From Pseudonocardiales bacterium (lineage in GTDB: Bacteria; Actinomycetota; Actinomycetes; Mycobacteriales; QHCD01), in assembly GCA_003244255.1 (NCBI GenBank), contig QHCD01000084.1:1-33366 (forward strand): DNA of 33,366 nt, given 5' to 3'. The first letter of the stretch is position 1, and the number at the start of each line of letters is the position of its first letter. The notes under the pieces are model-generated. The model was given only the letters and a program-made list of their open reading frames with translations, searched no databases and was not told where the DNA came from. Shown piece after piece: positions 7,728-16,284 of the stretch. The position numbers and the translations under genes are program-made.

Positions 7728-8953
7728 GGCGACCGCGCGTGCCGCGCGGTCGTGGGTTGCGACAATCGGTCGGCAGGCCCGAGCCCGGCAGCGGCGAGGT
7801 CGCGGTCAGAGATGCCACGTCCGGCCAGCAGCTGCCGCAACCGAGCCGCACCGCGACCCGGCGGCGCGGGCGCGCTGCACCACGCAGGCAGCACCCTGAC
7901 CCGCCACCCGACCCGATCGATGACGCCGATCTCGCCCAGCGTGCGGCGTCCACCTGCTCGCACAACGTGCAGACACACCTGCGCGGCGGCGCCGAGCTGG
8001 CTGTGCAGAGCGGCGCGATCCAGACCGCCCAGCGCACCGAGCGCCTCGAGCCGCGCCGGCAGCTCCGCGGCGCTGTTCGCATGCACGGTCCCGCATCCGC
8101 CGTCGTGCCCGGTGTTCATCGCCGTCAGCAGCTCGATGACCTCGGCCCCGCGCACCTCACCGACGACCAGCCGGTCCGGGCGCATGCGGAGCGCCTGCCG
8201 AACCAGATCACGAAGGGTGACGGCGCCCGCGCCCTCGACATTCGAGGTGCGGGCAACCAGCCGCACCACGTGCGGATGGGCCGGTGAGAGCTCCGCGGCG
8301 TCCTCGACGAGCACCAGCCGCTCGGCGGGATCGACCAGCCCGAGCAACGATCCGAGCATCGTCGTCTTGCCGGAACCGGTACCGCCGGTAACCAGGAACG
8401 CCAGCCGCGCGCGGATGATCAGCTGCACCAGCGCAGCGGCGACCGACGACAGGCTGCCCGCCGCCCGCAGCTCCTCGAGGGTGAAGGACCGCCGCCGCAG
8501 CACTCGCAATGACAGACAGGTCGCGTCGACGGCGACGGGCGGCAGGACGGCATGCAGGCGGGTGCCGTCGGCGAGGCTCGCATCGACCCATGGCTGCGCG
8601 TCGTCGAGCCGTCGACCGGCAGCCGCGGCCAGTCGCTGGGCCAGCCTGCGGACGGCGTCGTCGTCGGGGAACCTGACGTCGGCGCGACGCAGACCCGCAC
8701 CCTGGTCGACCCAGACCTCGTCCGGTCCGTTCACCAACACGTCCGTCGTCGCGGAATCGCGCAGCAGCGGTTCGAGCGGACCGGCACCGACGAACTCCGA
8801 CTGCGCCTCCCGCAACAGCCGGAGCAGCCCGACGTCACCGACCAGGCCGGCCTCGGCGCGCAGCACGGATGCCACCCGAGCCGCGGTGGCCGGCTCGTCG
8901 TCGGCCGCAAGGCGGCGCCGCACTCGCTCGGCCAGCGCACGATCGAGGTTCAC
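7724..8953 (-). CDS. tadA: TadA/CpaF family secretion ATPase (Rv3659c type)
   Basis: A 409-residue cytoplasmic hexameric ATPase that powers the Tad system. The start is the GTG at 8953, which overlaps the TGA of the ssd-like gene (GTGA) and gives VNLDRALAERV; an in-frame ATG at 9037 would overlap by 88 nt. Walker A is GGTGSGKTT (190-198), the Asp box VEDAAEL is at 216-222, Walker B LVVGEVRG is at 262-269, and the His box with GHDGGCGTVHAN is at 282-293. All catalytic motifs are intact. It sits between the CpaE-like gene and the platform genes, as in other actinobacteria. Confidence 0.95.
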   Translation of the reverse strand: MNLDRALAERVRRRLAADDEPATAARVASVLRAEAGLVGDVGLLRLLREAQSEFVGAGPLEPLLRDSATTDVLVNGPDEVWVDQGAGLRRADVRFPDDDAVRRLAQRLAAAAGRRLDDAQPWVDASLADGTRLHAVLPPVAVDATCLSLRVLRRRSFTLEELRAAGSLSSVAAALVQLIIRARLAFLVTGGTGSGKTTMLGSLLGLVDPAERLVLVEDAAELSPAHPHVVRLVARTSNVEGAGAVTLRDLVRQALRMRPDRLVVGEVRGAEVIELLTAMNTGHDGGCGTVHANSAAELPARLEALGALGGLDRAALHSQLGAAAQVCLHVVRAGGRRTLGEIGVIDRVGWRVRVLPAWCSAPAPPGRGAARLRQLLAGRGISDRDLAAAGLGPADRLSQPTTARHARSP

Positions 8954-10089
8954 GCGGCGCGTCGCCGGCCGGACCGACCACCCCCGCGTCGACCGCCATC
9001 CCCGCTGGCGGCGCGGGCAGGCACCAGCGTCCGGCAAGCTGCCGCCAGCGAGCTACGGCGACGCAGCGGCTCCCCCCGCTCCATGCCCGCGACGACGGCG
9101 GACTCTGAGCCGATGACCGCCGCCAGCGGAAGACCGACGGTCTGGGCCACGAGCTGCGGATCGATCGCAGCCGCACCACAACGCCGGACGACGAGCTCGG
9201 CCCGGTCGGTGTGCGAGCGCAGGGCGGCGGCGGCGAGTCCCGCCGAGGCCGTGGCCCGCACCTCGGTCGGCGTCACGAGCAGCACGGTGTCGGCCATCGG
9301 CAGCACCGTTGCGGCCGATGCCGATAATCGCCGCGGCAGGTCCACCACCACGACGTCGCCCGCCCGCCGCGCCGCTGCGACGACCGACCGGGCGGCCTCG
9401 GCATCGACCTGGTCCGCACCGGTGTCCCTCCCGATCGCGGGCCGGGCCGCGGCCGGACCGCGGGCGGTGGCCAGCACGGACACCCCGCCGACCAACGGCA
9501 GCGCGTCGTGCAGCGCCCGCGCCGACACCCGGCCGGTCGCGCCGCAGAGCTCAGGCCAGCGGGGGCCGACGACGTCCTCGGCGCCGAGCGCGAGATCGAG
9601 TCCGCCGCCCCACGGGTCGAGGTCGACCAGCAGCACCCCCTCCCAGGCCGCACCGGCGGCGGACAGCGCTAGCGCGCAGCTCAGGGTCGAGGCACCGGCC
9701 CCACCCCGGGCGCCGACGCAACACATCACGATGCCGACGCCGGGGCGCGCCTCCGCCGCGTCGCCGATGCGCTGCACGAGCGCAGACTCGTCGCCGGGCA
9801 GCACCAGCACGTCGTCGGCGCCGACCGCCACCGCGGCGCGCCACTGCGCCGGGTCGAGGGCTGCATCGGTGACGACGACCACGCCGTCACGGCGGCCCAT
9901 GCCCCGCTCGGCGCAGCCGACCAACTGGTCGCGACCGACGAGCACCACCGGCGCGGCGGGCCAGCGGCTGCGCGCCCGGGCCGGATCGGCGACGACCTCG
10001 GCGGGCGCGCCGGAGGCGACGGCGAGGCGCAGCACGTCGTCGATCAGTCCGGCAGCGGCGGAGACGACGAGCGGCGGACAGGTGGCCAT
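8950..10089 (-). CDS. ssd: Ssd/CpaE-like MinD-family protein of the helicase/secretion neighbourhood (Rv3660c type)
   Basis: The first gene of the Tad operon, 379 residues, ATG at 10089 with GGGGAG upstream. An N-terminal receiver-like domain (about 1-115) is followed by a ParA/MinD-type domain. The deviant Walker A reads GARGGAGAST (126-135): the signature Lys is Arg and the P-loop Lys is Ala, so ATP hydrolysis is doubtful. VLLVDLDPWGGGLDLALG (Walker A' region) and VVVVDLPR are recognisable. In Caulobacter CpaE localises the pilus machine; in mycobacteria Ssd overproduction affects septation. A localisation or assembly-site role is inferred. The C-terminus is Arg/Gly-rich. Confidence 0.87.
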   Translation of the reverse strand: MATCPPLVVSAAAGLIDDVLRLAVASGAPAEVVADPARARSRWPAAPVVLVGRDQLVGCAERGMGRRDGVVVVTDAALDPAQWRAAVAVGADDVLVLPGDESALVQRIGDAAEARPGVGIVMCCVGARGGAGASTLSCALALSAAGAAWEGVLLVDLDPWGGGLDLALGAEDVVGPRWPELCGATGRVSARALHDALPLVGGVSVLATARGPAAARPAIGRDTGADQVDAEAARSVVAAARRAGDVVVVDLPRRLSASAATVLPMADTVLLVTPTEVRATASAGLAAAALRSHTDRAELVVRRCGAAAIDPQLVAQTVGLPLAAVIGSESAVVAGMERGEPLRRRSSLAAACRTLVPARAASGDGGRRGGGRSGRRRAA

Positions 10090-10241
10090 CGACTACTCCC
10101 CACGGATCGGTGCCGGCGACCCGCCAAGCACACCGCACCGGACTGCCCGGCGTCGTCGACCGCCGTCGGCTGTGGATGCTGGCGGCCCCTGTGGACGGCG
10201 GCTGCAGCCGTCCGGACCAACCTGCTACCGCTCCGGACCCG

Positions 10242-10260
10242 CCCGCGCACCACGCGCGGG
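10242..10260 (-). terminator. Hairpin downstream of the 6C RNA
   Basis: A perfect 7-bp stem CCCGCGC / GCGCGGG with a 5-nt loop. It lies 20 bp beyond the second 6C stem-loop in the direction of 6C transcription and upstream of the ssd-like gene. It could end the small RNA and insulate the Tad operon. Confidence 0.5.
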
Positions 10261-10280
10261 GCGCCGTGAACGGGACGCGG

Positions 10281-10353
10281 GACGGCCCCCACCTGGGGGG
10301 AGGCGGGGGCCGTCGTTGTCCGGCTCCGGGGGGTCGAGCCGGAGTTGGGTAAC
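10281..10353 (-). ncRNA. 6C-type actinobacterial small RNA
   Basis: On the - strand the RNA has two stem-loops in a row, each with a run of six C in the loop, the defining feature of the 6C family. The first stem is TCCGGCTC / GAGCCGGA (10343-10336 and 10326-10319) with loop GACCCCCCG. The second is GACGGCCCCC / GGGGGCCGTC (10314-10305 and 10290-10281) with loop GCCTCCCCCCAGGT. In M. tuberculosis the 6C RNA (B11) lies at the same place, between Rv3660c and Rv3661, whose homologues flank it here. A -10-like TACTGT sits at 10365-10360, which suggests a 5' end near 10353. The 3' end is not exactly defined. Known 6C RNAs pair through the C-rich loops with G-rich mRNA sites. Confidence 0.85.
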
Positions 10354-10359
10354 ACCACG

Positions 10360-10365
10360 ACAGTA
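10360..10365 (-). promoter_or_regulatory. Probable -10 element of the 6C RNA promoter
   Basis: TACTGT on the - strand, ending 7 nt before the proposed 5' end of the 6C RNA. No good -35 match was seen at the expected spacing (CTGCTA at about 10388-10383). Confidence 0.5.
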
Positions 10366-10429
10366 CAACCGATGGCCAGTATTAGCAGGACGACAGGCAA
10401 AGTCGGTGCAGGGGTTTTCCGCGCGCGCC

Positions 10430-10435
10430 TACCCT
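10430..10435 (+). promoter_or_regulatory. -10 element of a leaderless promoter for the HAD phosphatase gene
   Basis: TACCCT followed by 6 nt (GGAGAT) and the GTG start at 10442. Transcription would begin at or next to the start codon, so translation is probably leaderless. The same arrangement recurs at several other starts in this window. Confidence 0.65.
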
Positions 10436-10441
10436 GGAGAT

Positions 10442-11254
10442 GTGTCCCGCACCGCCGCGTTCTTCGACCTGGACAAGACGGTCATCGCGAAGTCGAGCAC
10501 CCTGGCGTTCGGGCGGCCGTTCTTCCAGGGCGGTCTGATCAACCGACGGGCCGTCCTCAAGGCCAGCTACGCGCAGTTCGTCTATCTCGTCGCGGGCGCC
10601 GATGAGGACCAGATGACCCGGCTCCGCGACAACATCACCGCCCTGTGCGCGGGCTGGGACGTGCGCCAGGTGCGGGAGATCGTCGACGAGACGCTGCACG
10701 ACATCGTTGATCCCCTCATCTACGACGAGGCCGCCGAACTTATCGAGGGCCACCAGCAGGCTGGGCGCGATGTCGTCATCGTCTCCAGCAGCGGCGAGGA
10801 GGTCGTCGGCCCGATCGGCGCGATGCTCGGTGCCGACCGCGTCGTCGCCACCCGCATGGGCGTCGAGGACGGCCGTTACACCGGCGACATCGACTGCTAC
10901 GTCGACGGCGAGACCAAGGCGGCGGTGGTGCGCGAGCTCGCCCGAGATGCCGGTTACGACCTCGTCGGCTGCTATGCATACAGCGATTCGATCTCCGATG
11001 TGCCGATGCTCGAGGCGGTCGGCTTCCCGACTGCGGTGAACCCGGATCGGTCGCTAAGAAGGGTCGCCCGCGAGCGCGACTGGCCGATTCTCAGCTTCGA
11101 ACGGCCGGTGCCCTTGCGCGCCCGGCTGGGTCTGCGCACGAGGGCCAAGCAGGCAGTCGCCGGCACTGCGGTGGGCCTCGGCGCGGCCGCGGCCGGCATC
11201 GCGTGGTACACGGCACGCCGGCGCGGAGCCTCCTCAACACGCGGAGCCTCCTAG
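10442..11254 (+). CDS. HAD superfamily IB phosphatase, SerB-like, with C-terminal membrane helix (Rv3661 type)
   Basis: A 270-residue protein starting at the GTG at 10442. Motif I FFDLDKTV carries the nucleophile Asp9 and acid/base Asp11. Motif II is VIVSSSGEE, a Lys follows in GETKAAVV, and motif IV is YSDSISDVPML. The set is complete, so phosphomonoesterase activity is likely; the family includes phosphoserine phosphatases, but the substrate here is unknown. A hydrophobic segment near the C-terminus (AVGLGAAAAGIAWY) followed by basic residues suggests a tail anchor in the membrane. The gene is divergent from the 6C RNA and Tad operon and ends in a hairpin-rich convergent gap. Confidence 0.87.
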   Translation: MSRTAAFFDLDKTVIAKSSTLAFGRPFFQGGLINRRAVLKASYAQFVYLVAGADEDQMTRLRDNITALCAGWDVRQVREIVDETLHDIVDPLIYDEAAELIEGHQQAGRDVVIVSSSGEEVVGPIGAMLGADRVVATRMGVEDGRYTGDIDCYVDGETKAAVVRELARDAGYDLVGCYAYSDSISDVPMLEAVGFPTAVNPDRSLRRVARERDWPILSFERPVPLRARLGLRTRAKQAVAGTAVGLGAAAAGIAWYTARRRGASSTRGAS

Positions 11255-11336
11255 ACGCTGGTATCTCAACCCCGCGGCACCGCTGGATGCGCAACCCCTT
11301 CCGCTGCGCGGCGAAGCGGCGTACAACTGTTGCTAC

Positions 11337-11362
11337 GGGATTCCGGTTTCGGCCGGTATCCC
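11337..11362 (+). terminator. Hairpin downstream of the HAD gene
   Basis: GGGATTCCGG (11337-11346) pairs with CCGGTATCCC (11353-11362) with one mismatch and a 6-nt loop. It lies 83 bp after the HAD stop. A second small stem, GCGGGC/GCCCGC, follows at 11416-11432. Confidence 0.4.
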
Positions 11363-11475
11363 TGCCACGGATCCTGGGCACCCACGTGCGACCAGCCGCG
11401 GTAGGCCACGTCGGGGCGGGCAGGACGCCCGCATGTCGACTTGAAGGTGCACGCTTGGTCACCCGGGGGACCGTG

Positions 11476-11511
11476 CGCGAACGGCGTCTCCCTGCGGAGG
11501 CGCCGTTCGCG
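11476..11511. terminator. Strong hairpin in the convergent gap (bidirectional terminator candidate)
   Basis: The 16-nt arms (11476-11491 and 11496-11511) pair fully apart from one G-T position, with a 4-nt loop; the core is GCGAACGGCG / CGCCGTTCGC. It lies between two convergent genes and can fold on either transcript. Confidence 0.7.
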
Positions 11512-11516
11512 TGTCC

Positions 11517-11580
11517 CGCCGAGATCGCAGTTCACCACCGCTGTGACGGCGCGGCGCGGTGGTGACATGCGATCTCGGCG
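11517..11580. repeat. Large palindrome, about 24-bp arms and 14-nt loop (copy A)
   Basis: The arms 11518-11541 and 11556-11579 pair at 22 of 24 positions (mismatches at arm positions 13 and 14), with a C-G pair beyond and a 14-nt loop. It lies only 19 bp before the stop of the Fic-like gene. A second palindrome of the same geometry is at 20609-20670. It may act as a terminator or be one copy of a dispersed element. Confidence 0.7.
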
Positions 11581-11598
11581 TCGGAGCGGCTCCGTCGT

Positions 11599-12357
11599 TC
11601 ATGCCGCACCGCGGGCGAGCGACTCGCAGATCGCAAGACCCTCCTGCGCGCCCCGCTGCAGGGCCACGCAGCAGTGCACGATCCACGCGGCGACGCCGTC
11701 CGGATCGCCTGATGCGTAAGCAGATGCGGCAGCGAGGTACTCCTCGCGGCGGACCAGGTGACCGAGCTCCGGCACGGTCAGCGCCTTCGGATCGAGGCCG
11801 CGACCGACCATGGTCAGTCGCGCCGCGGCCCGTGCCACCACGCCGTTTCCCACCGCGAACGGGCGGAGCGTGAGCAATTCCCCGTGCACCACTGCGGCGA
11901 CCACGACGGCGGGCACCGACGTCGGAACCGTCACCAGGCCCGGCAGCGCCCCGAGCCGCCGCGCGGCGCCGCCGACTATCACCGGCCGCCCCAGCCGATC
12001 CGGTGGTGCGAGGTCGCGAGCGGCGAGCACATGTAGCCGGGCGAGCGCCTGCATGGGCGCCCGTCGGAAGGTCGTCGCCAGTTCTCCGACAGCACCGGCG
12101 ACCCGAACGGCGCCGATCGCCACCGGGTCGGTCGCCCGACCGGATCGGATCTGATCGAGATCGAGCTCGCAACCGGACAGGGCTGCCGATGCCTGCGCGC
12201 CGCGCAGTGCCGTCTCGAGGCTCACATCGGCGCTGCACCGCCGAAGGATGCGGTGCCGCAGCAGCCGGTCGACGGCGCGTCGGGCCGCTGCGGCGGAGTC
12301 GGTCACGGCCGGCAGCCTCATCAGCGGGGCGAGCACATCGTCGTCCACCACTGGCAT
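11599..12357 (-). CDS. Degenerate Fic-fold protein, catalytic His replaced
   Basis: A 252-residue protein starting at an ATG with a probable leaderless promoter. Around 165-176 it reads RPFAVGNGVVAR, closely matching the Fic signature HPFxxGNGxxxR but with Arg in place of the catalytic His. Upstream, ASAALSG (56-62) resembles the inhibitory-helix motif of self-inhibited Fic proteins with Ser in place of the Glu. The surrounding helices (VVVAAVVHGELLTL, GVVARAAARL) suit the Fic fold. Active Fic enzymes transfer AMP or similar groups to Ser, Thr or Tyr; this one should not by the usual mechanism. Rv3662c lies at this place in M. tuberculosis and may be the counterpart. It is divergent from acs. 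Confidence 0.7.
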   Translation of the reverse strand: MPVVDDDVLAPLMRLPAVTDSAAAARRAVDRLLRHRILRRCSADVSLETALRGAQASAALSGCELDLDQIRSGRATDPVAIGAVRVAGAVGELATTFRRAPMQALARLHVLAARDLAPPDRLGRPVIVGGAARRLGALPGLVTVPTSVPAVVVAAVVHGELLTLRPFAVGNGVVARAAARLTMVGRGLDPKALTVPELGHLVRREEYLAAASAYASGDPDGVAAWIVHCCVALQRGAQEGLAICESLARGAA

Positions 12358-12364
12358 GCAATCC

Positions 12365-12370
12365 AGCCTA
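12365..12370 (-). promoter_or_regulatory. -10 element of a leaderless promoter for the Fic-like gene
   Basis: TAGGCT on the - strand, 7 nt before the ATG at 12357. It is back to back with the acs -10 candidate at 12377, so the two promoters would compete for RNA polymerase. Confidence 0.55.
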
Positions 12371-12376
12371 GGCCGT

Positions 12377-12382
12377 TACGGT
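12377..12382 (+). promoter_or_regulatory. Candidate -10 element for acs
   Basis: TACGGT, 36 nt before the acs GTG. It would give a leader of about 30 nt that carries a GAGAGCGGAG ribosome site. No clear -35 was found. Confidence 0.4.
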
Positions 12383-12418
12383 TAGCCATCCGTCGGACGA
12401 CGCGAGAGCGGAGCGCAC

Positions 12419-14404
<1,986 letters not shown>

Positions 14405-14481
14405 GGGGTGGACTGGACCACCTACGGCGCCCTCGGGCAGCATGGGCGAGAGCAACGGCGGCTGGAAGGGCGAGGGATCGC

Positions 14482-15222
14482 GTGAGCAACGAGCAAGTGG
14501 AGCCGATGGGCCGACATCGCCAGCCGGACCGCGACCGCCCCGGTGGCGGTGCCGGTTCAGCCAGCACCGCCACCAGCCGCGCCGTCGGCACGGCACGAGA
14601 CACCGCCGATTCGGCGCGGGCGAGCGCGAGCAGGGCCGCCGGGTCTGCGAGACGGGCGGCGTCCCAAGCCGCCGACTCCGCGCGGGGCGCGGCCAGGGAG
14701 GCGACGACGAAGGCGTCGGAGACTGCACACAACGTCGCCGCGAAGGTTTCGGCGGTGCTGCCGACGGGATCGAAGCCAACCTCGACGCCAGGTCCGACCG
14801 CGCCCCCGACGGGCGACGAGCGGCCGTTCGGCGACCTGGTCAAGGACGCATCTGCCCAGCTCTCCACCCTGGTTCGCGGCGAGATCGAGCTGGCGAAGAC
14901 CGAGATCACTCAGGAGGTCAAGCGGGCCGGTCTCGCGGTCGCCCTCTTCGTCATCGCGGGAGCGCTCGGCCTGTACGCGCTGACGTTCGGCCTGATCGCT
15001 CTCGCCGAAGGCCTCGCCGAGCTCGGACTGTGGCGGTGGCTCGCGTTCCTCATCGTCTTTGCTCTGCTAGCGCTGATTGCGGGCGTGGCCGTCCTGCTGG
15101 GCATCCGCCGGATCAAGCGCGTCGGCAAGCCCGAGCGCACCATCAAGACGATGAAGGGCACAGCCGTTGCCATGAAGAACGCGCGCGCGAAGTCGATCCC
15201 GGGGCGCCGACCGCCAGTGTGA
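14482..15222 (+). CDS. Actinobacterial holin-X-like membrane protein (phage holin superfamily III)
   Basis: A 246-residue protein. I chose the GTG at 14482, which follows a GAGGGA-like site; an ATG at 14506 is possible. The first 120 residues are rich in Ala, Ser, Arg and Thr in repeating patterns (for example SARASASRAAGSARRAAS) and look like a long amphipathic or disordered tail. Then comes the domain proper: FGDLVKDASAQLSTLVRGEI, ELAKTEI and two hydrophobic helices (about 155-178 and 187-210) with a basic C-terminus. This layout is the Holin-X family (PF07332), commonly a chromosomal gene next to acs in actinobacteria; no phage link is seen. Function unknown. Confidence 0.78.
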   Translation: MSNEQVEPMGRHRQPDRDRPGGGAGSASTATSRAVGTARDTADSARASASRAAGSARRAASQAADSARGAAREATTKASETAHNVAAKVSAVLPTGSKPTSTPGPTAPPTGDERPFGDLVKDASAQLSTLVRGEIELAKTEITQEVKRAGLAVALFVIAGALGLYALTFGLIALAEGLAELGLWRWLAFLIVFALLALIAGVAVLLGIRRIKRVGKPERTIKTMKGTAVAMKNARAKSIPGRRPPV

Positions 15223-15234
15223 CATCCTGACGCG

Positions 15235-16167
15235 GTGCCGGATCACGGGCTCGACGGAGCTCTCGACGTCGTCGGCGCGCGCGGCCCGTGGACCCACTCC
15301 GAGGTCAGCGCCAACGGCATCAGGCTGCACGTCGTCGAGGCCGGAACCGGACCTCTCGTGCTGCTGCTGCACGGCTTCCCCGAGTTCTGGTGGGCCTGGC
15401 GCCACCAGCTGACGGCGCTCGCCGACGCCGGTCTGCGAGTTGTCGCGTCGGACCTGCGGGGTTACGGCGGCACCGACAAGCCCCCCCGCGGGTACGACGG
15501 TTTCACCCTCACCGGCGACATTGCCGGGCTGGTGCGGGCCCTCGGCGAGCGCGACGCCATGCTGGTCGGCGCCGACTGGGGCGGCCTGCTCGCGTGGGTC
15601 GCAGCAACCGCGCACCCCCGGGTGGTGCGGCGCCTCGCCGTGATCGGCATGCCGCATCCGCTGCGGCTGCGTGCGGCGCTGGTCGGCGACGCCGCTCAGC
15701 TGCGCGCCACTCGGCATGCAATGACCTTCCAGGCGCCCCGCTATCCGGAATCCCAGCTGACCCGGGACGATGCCGCGTACGTCGGCCGGCTGCTGCGGGA
15801 CTGGTCCGGCCCGGCCTGGCGGCGGACCGCCGATTTCGCCATTGCCTGCCAGCGCTACCGGGCGGCCATGCAGATTCCCGCCGTCGCACACTCCGCGCTG
15901 GAGTACTACCGCTGGATGATGCGCTCGCAGCTTCGTCCGGACGGCTACCGGTTCCGCAAGCTGATGTCGACGCCGGTCACGGTGCCGACACTGCAGCTGC
16001 ACGGCGCCGACGACCCGAACATTCTGTCCCGATCGGCGCAGGGCTCCGGCCGCTACGTTGCCGCGCCCTACCAGTGGCGAGCCATTGAGGGCTGCGGCCA
16101 CTTCCCAGCCGAGGAGGCACCGGACGTGGTGTCCGGCGAGCTGATCGGCTGGGCGAAGTCGGACTGA
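15235..16167 (+). CDS. Alpha/beta hydrolase, epoxide-hydrolase-like (EphE type)
   Basis: A 310-residue protein starting at the GTG at 15235, 12 bp after the holin-like gene, so the two are probably cotranscribed. The oxyanion motif HGFPEFWWAW is at 46-55, the nucleophile Asp114 lies in VGADWGG, an acid Asp is in HGADDPN (about 256-262), and the base His289 is in GCGHFPAEE. An Asp nucleophile with HGFP and cap-domain tyrosines (EYYRW) fits epoxide hydrolases rather than esterases, and Rv3670 (ephE) lies at this place in M. tuberculosis. The substrate is unknown; dehalogenase activity cannot be excluded from sequence alone. Confidence 0.88.
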   Translation: MPDHGLDGALDVVGARGPWTHSEVSANGIRLHVVEAGTGPLVLLLHGFPEFWWAWRHQLTALADAGLRVVASDLRGYGGTDKPPRGYDGFTLTGDIAGLVRALGERDAMLVGADWGGLLAWVAATAHPRVVRRLAVIGMPHPLRLRAALVGDAAQLRATRHAMTFQAPRYPESQLTRDDAAYVGRLLRDWSGPAWRRTADFAIACQRYRAAMQIPAVAHSALEYYRWMMRSQLRPDGYRFRKLMSTPVTVPTLQLHGADDPNILSRSAQGSGRYVAAPYQWRAIEGCGHFPAEEAPDVVSGELIGWAKSD

Positions 16168-16222
16168 TCCGGCGCAGGCGTGCCGGGGTGTCCTTCTCGC
16201 GGCCCAACCGCAGAGCGAATAT

Positions 16223-16241
16223 CTATCCGATTTCCGGATAG
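16223..16241. terminator. Hairpin between convergent hydrolase and marP genes
   Basis: A perfect 7-bp stem CTATCCG / CGGATAG with loop ATTTC. It lies in the 117-bp convergent gap and could terminate transcripts from both sides. Confidence 0.55.
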
Positions 16242-16284
16242 GTCCGTGCGGGCAGACCGTCGTCGCAGCCGCCGGCCGGCGGGC

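Noticed and set aside
10281..10343. G-quadruplex as the explanation of the G runs on the + strand
   Set aside because: The runs fit the C-rich loops and stems of the 6C RNA much better, and the loop lengths between G runs are irregular.
8552..10441. Long + strand N-terminal extension of the HAD gene frame
   Set aside because: It is antisense to tadA and ssd and low-complexity; the HAD domain begins exactly at the leaderless GTG at 10442.
15067..16101. 344-codon - strand frame opposite the hydrolase
   Set aside because: Shadow of the epoxide-hydrolase-like gene, whose catalytic motifs are all on the + strand.
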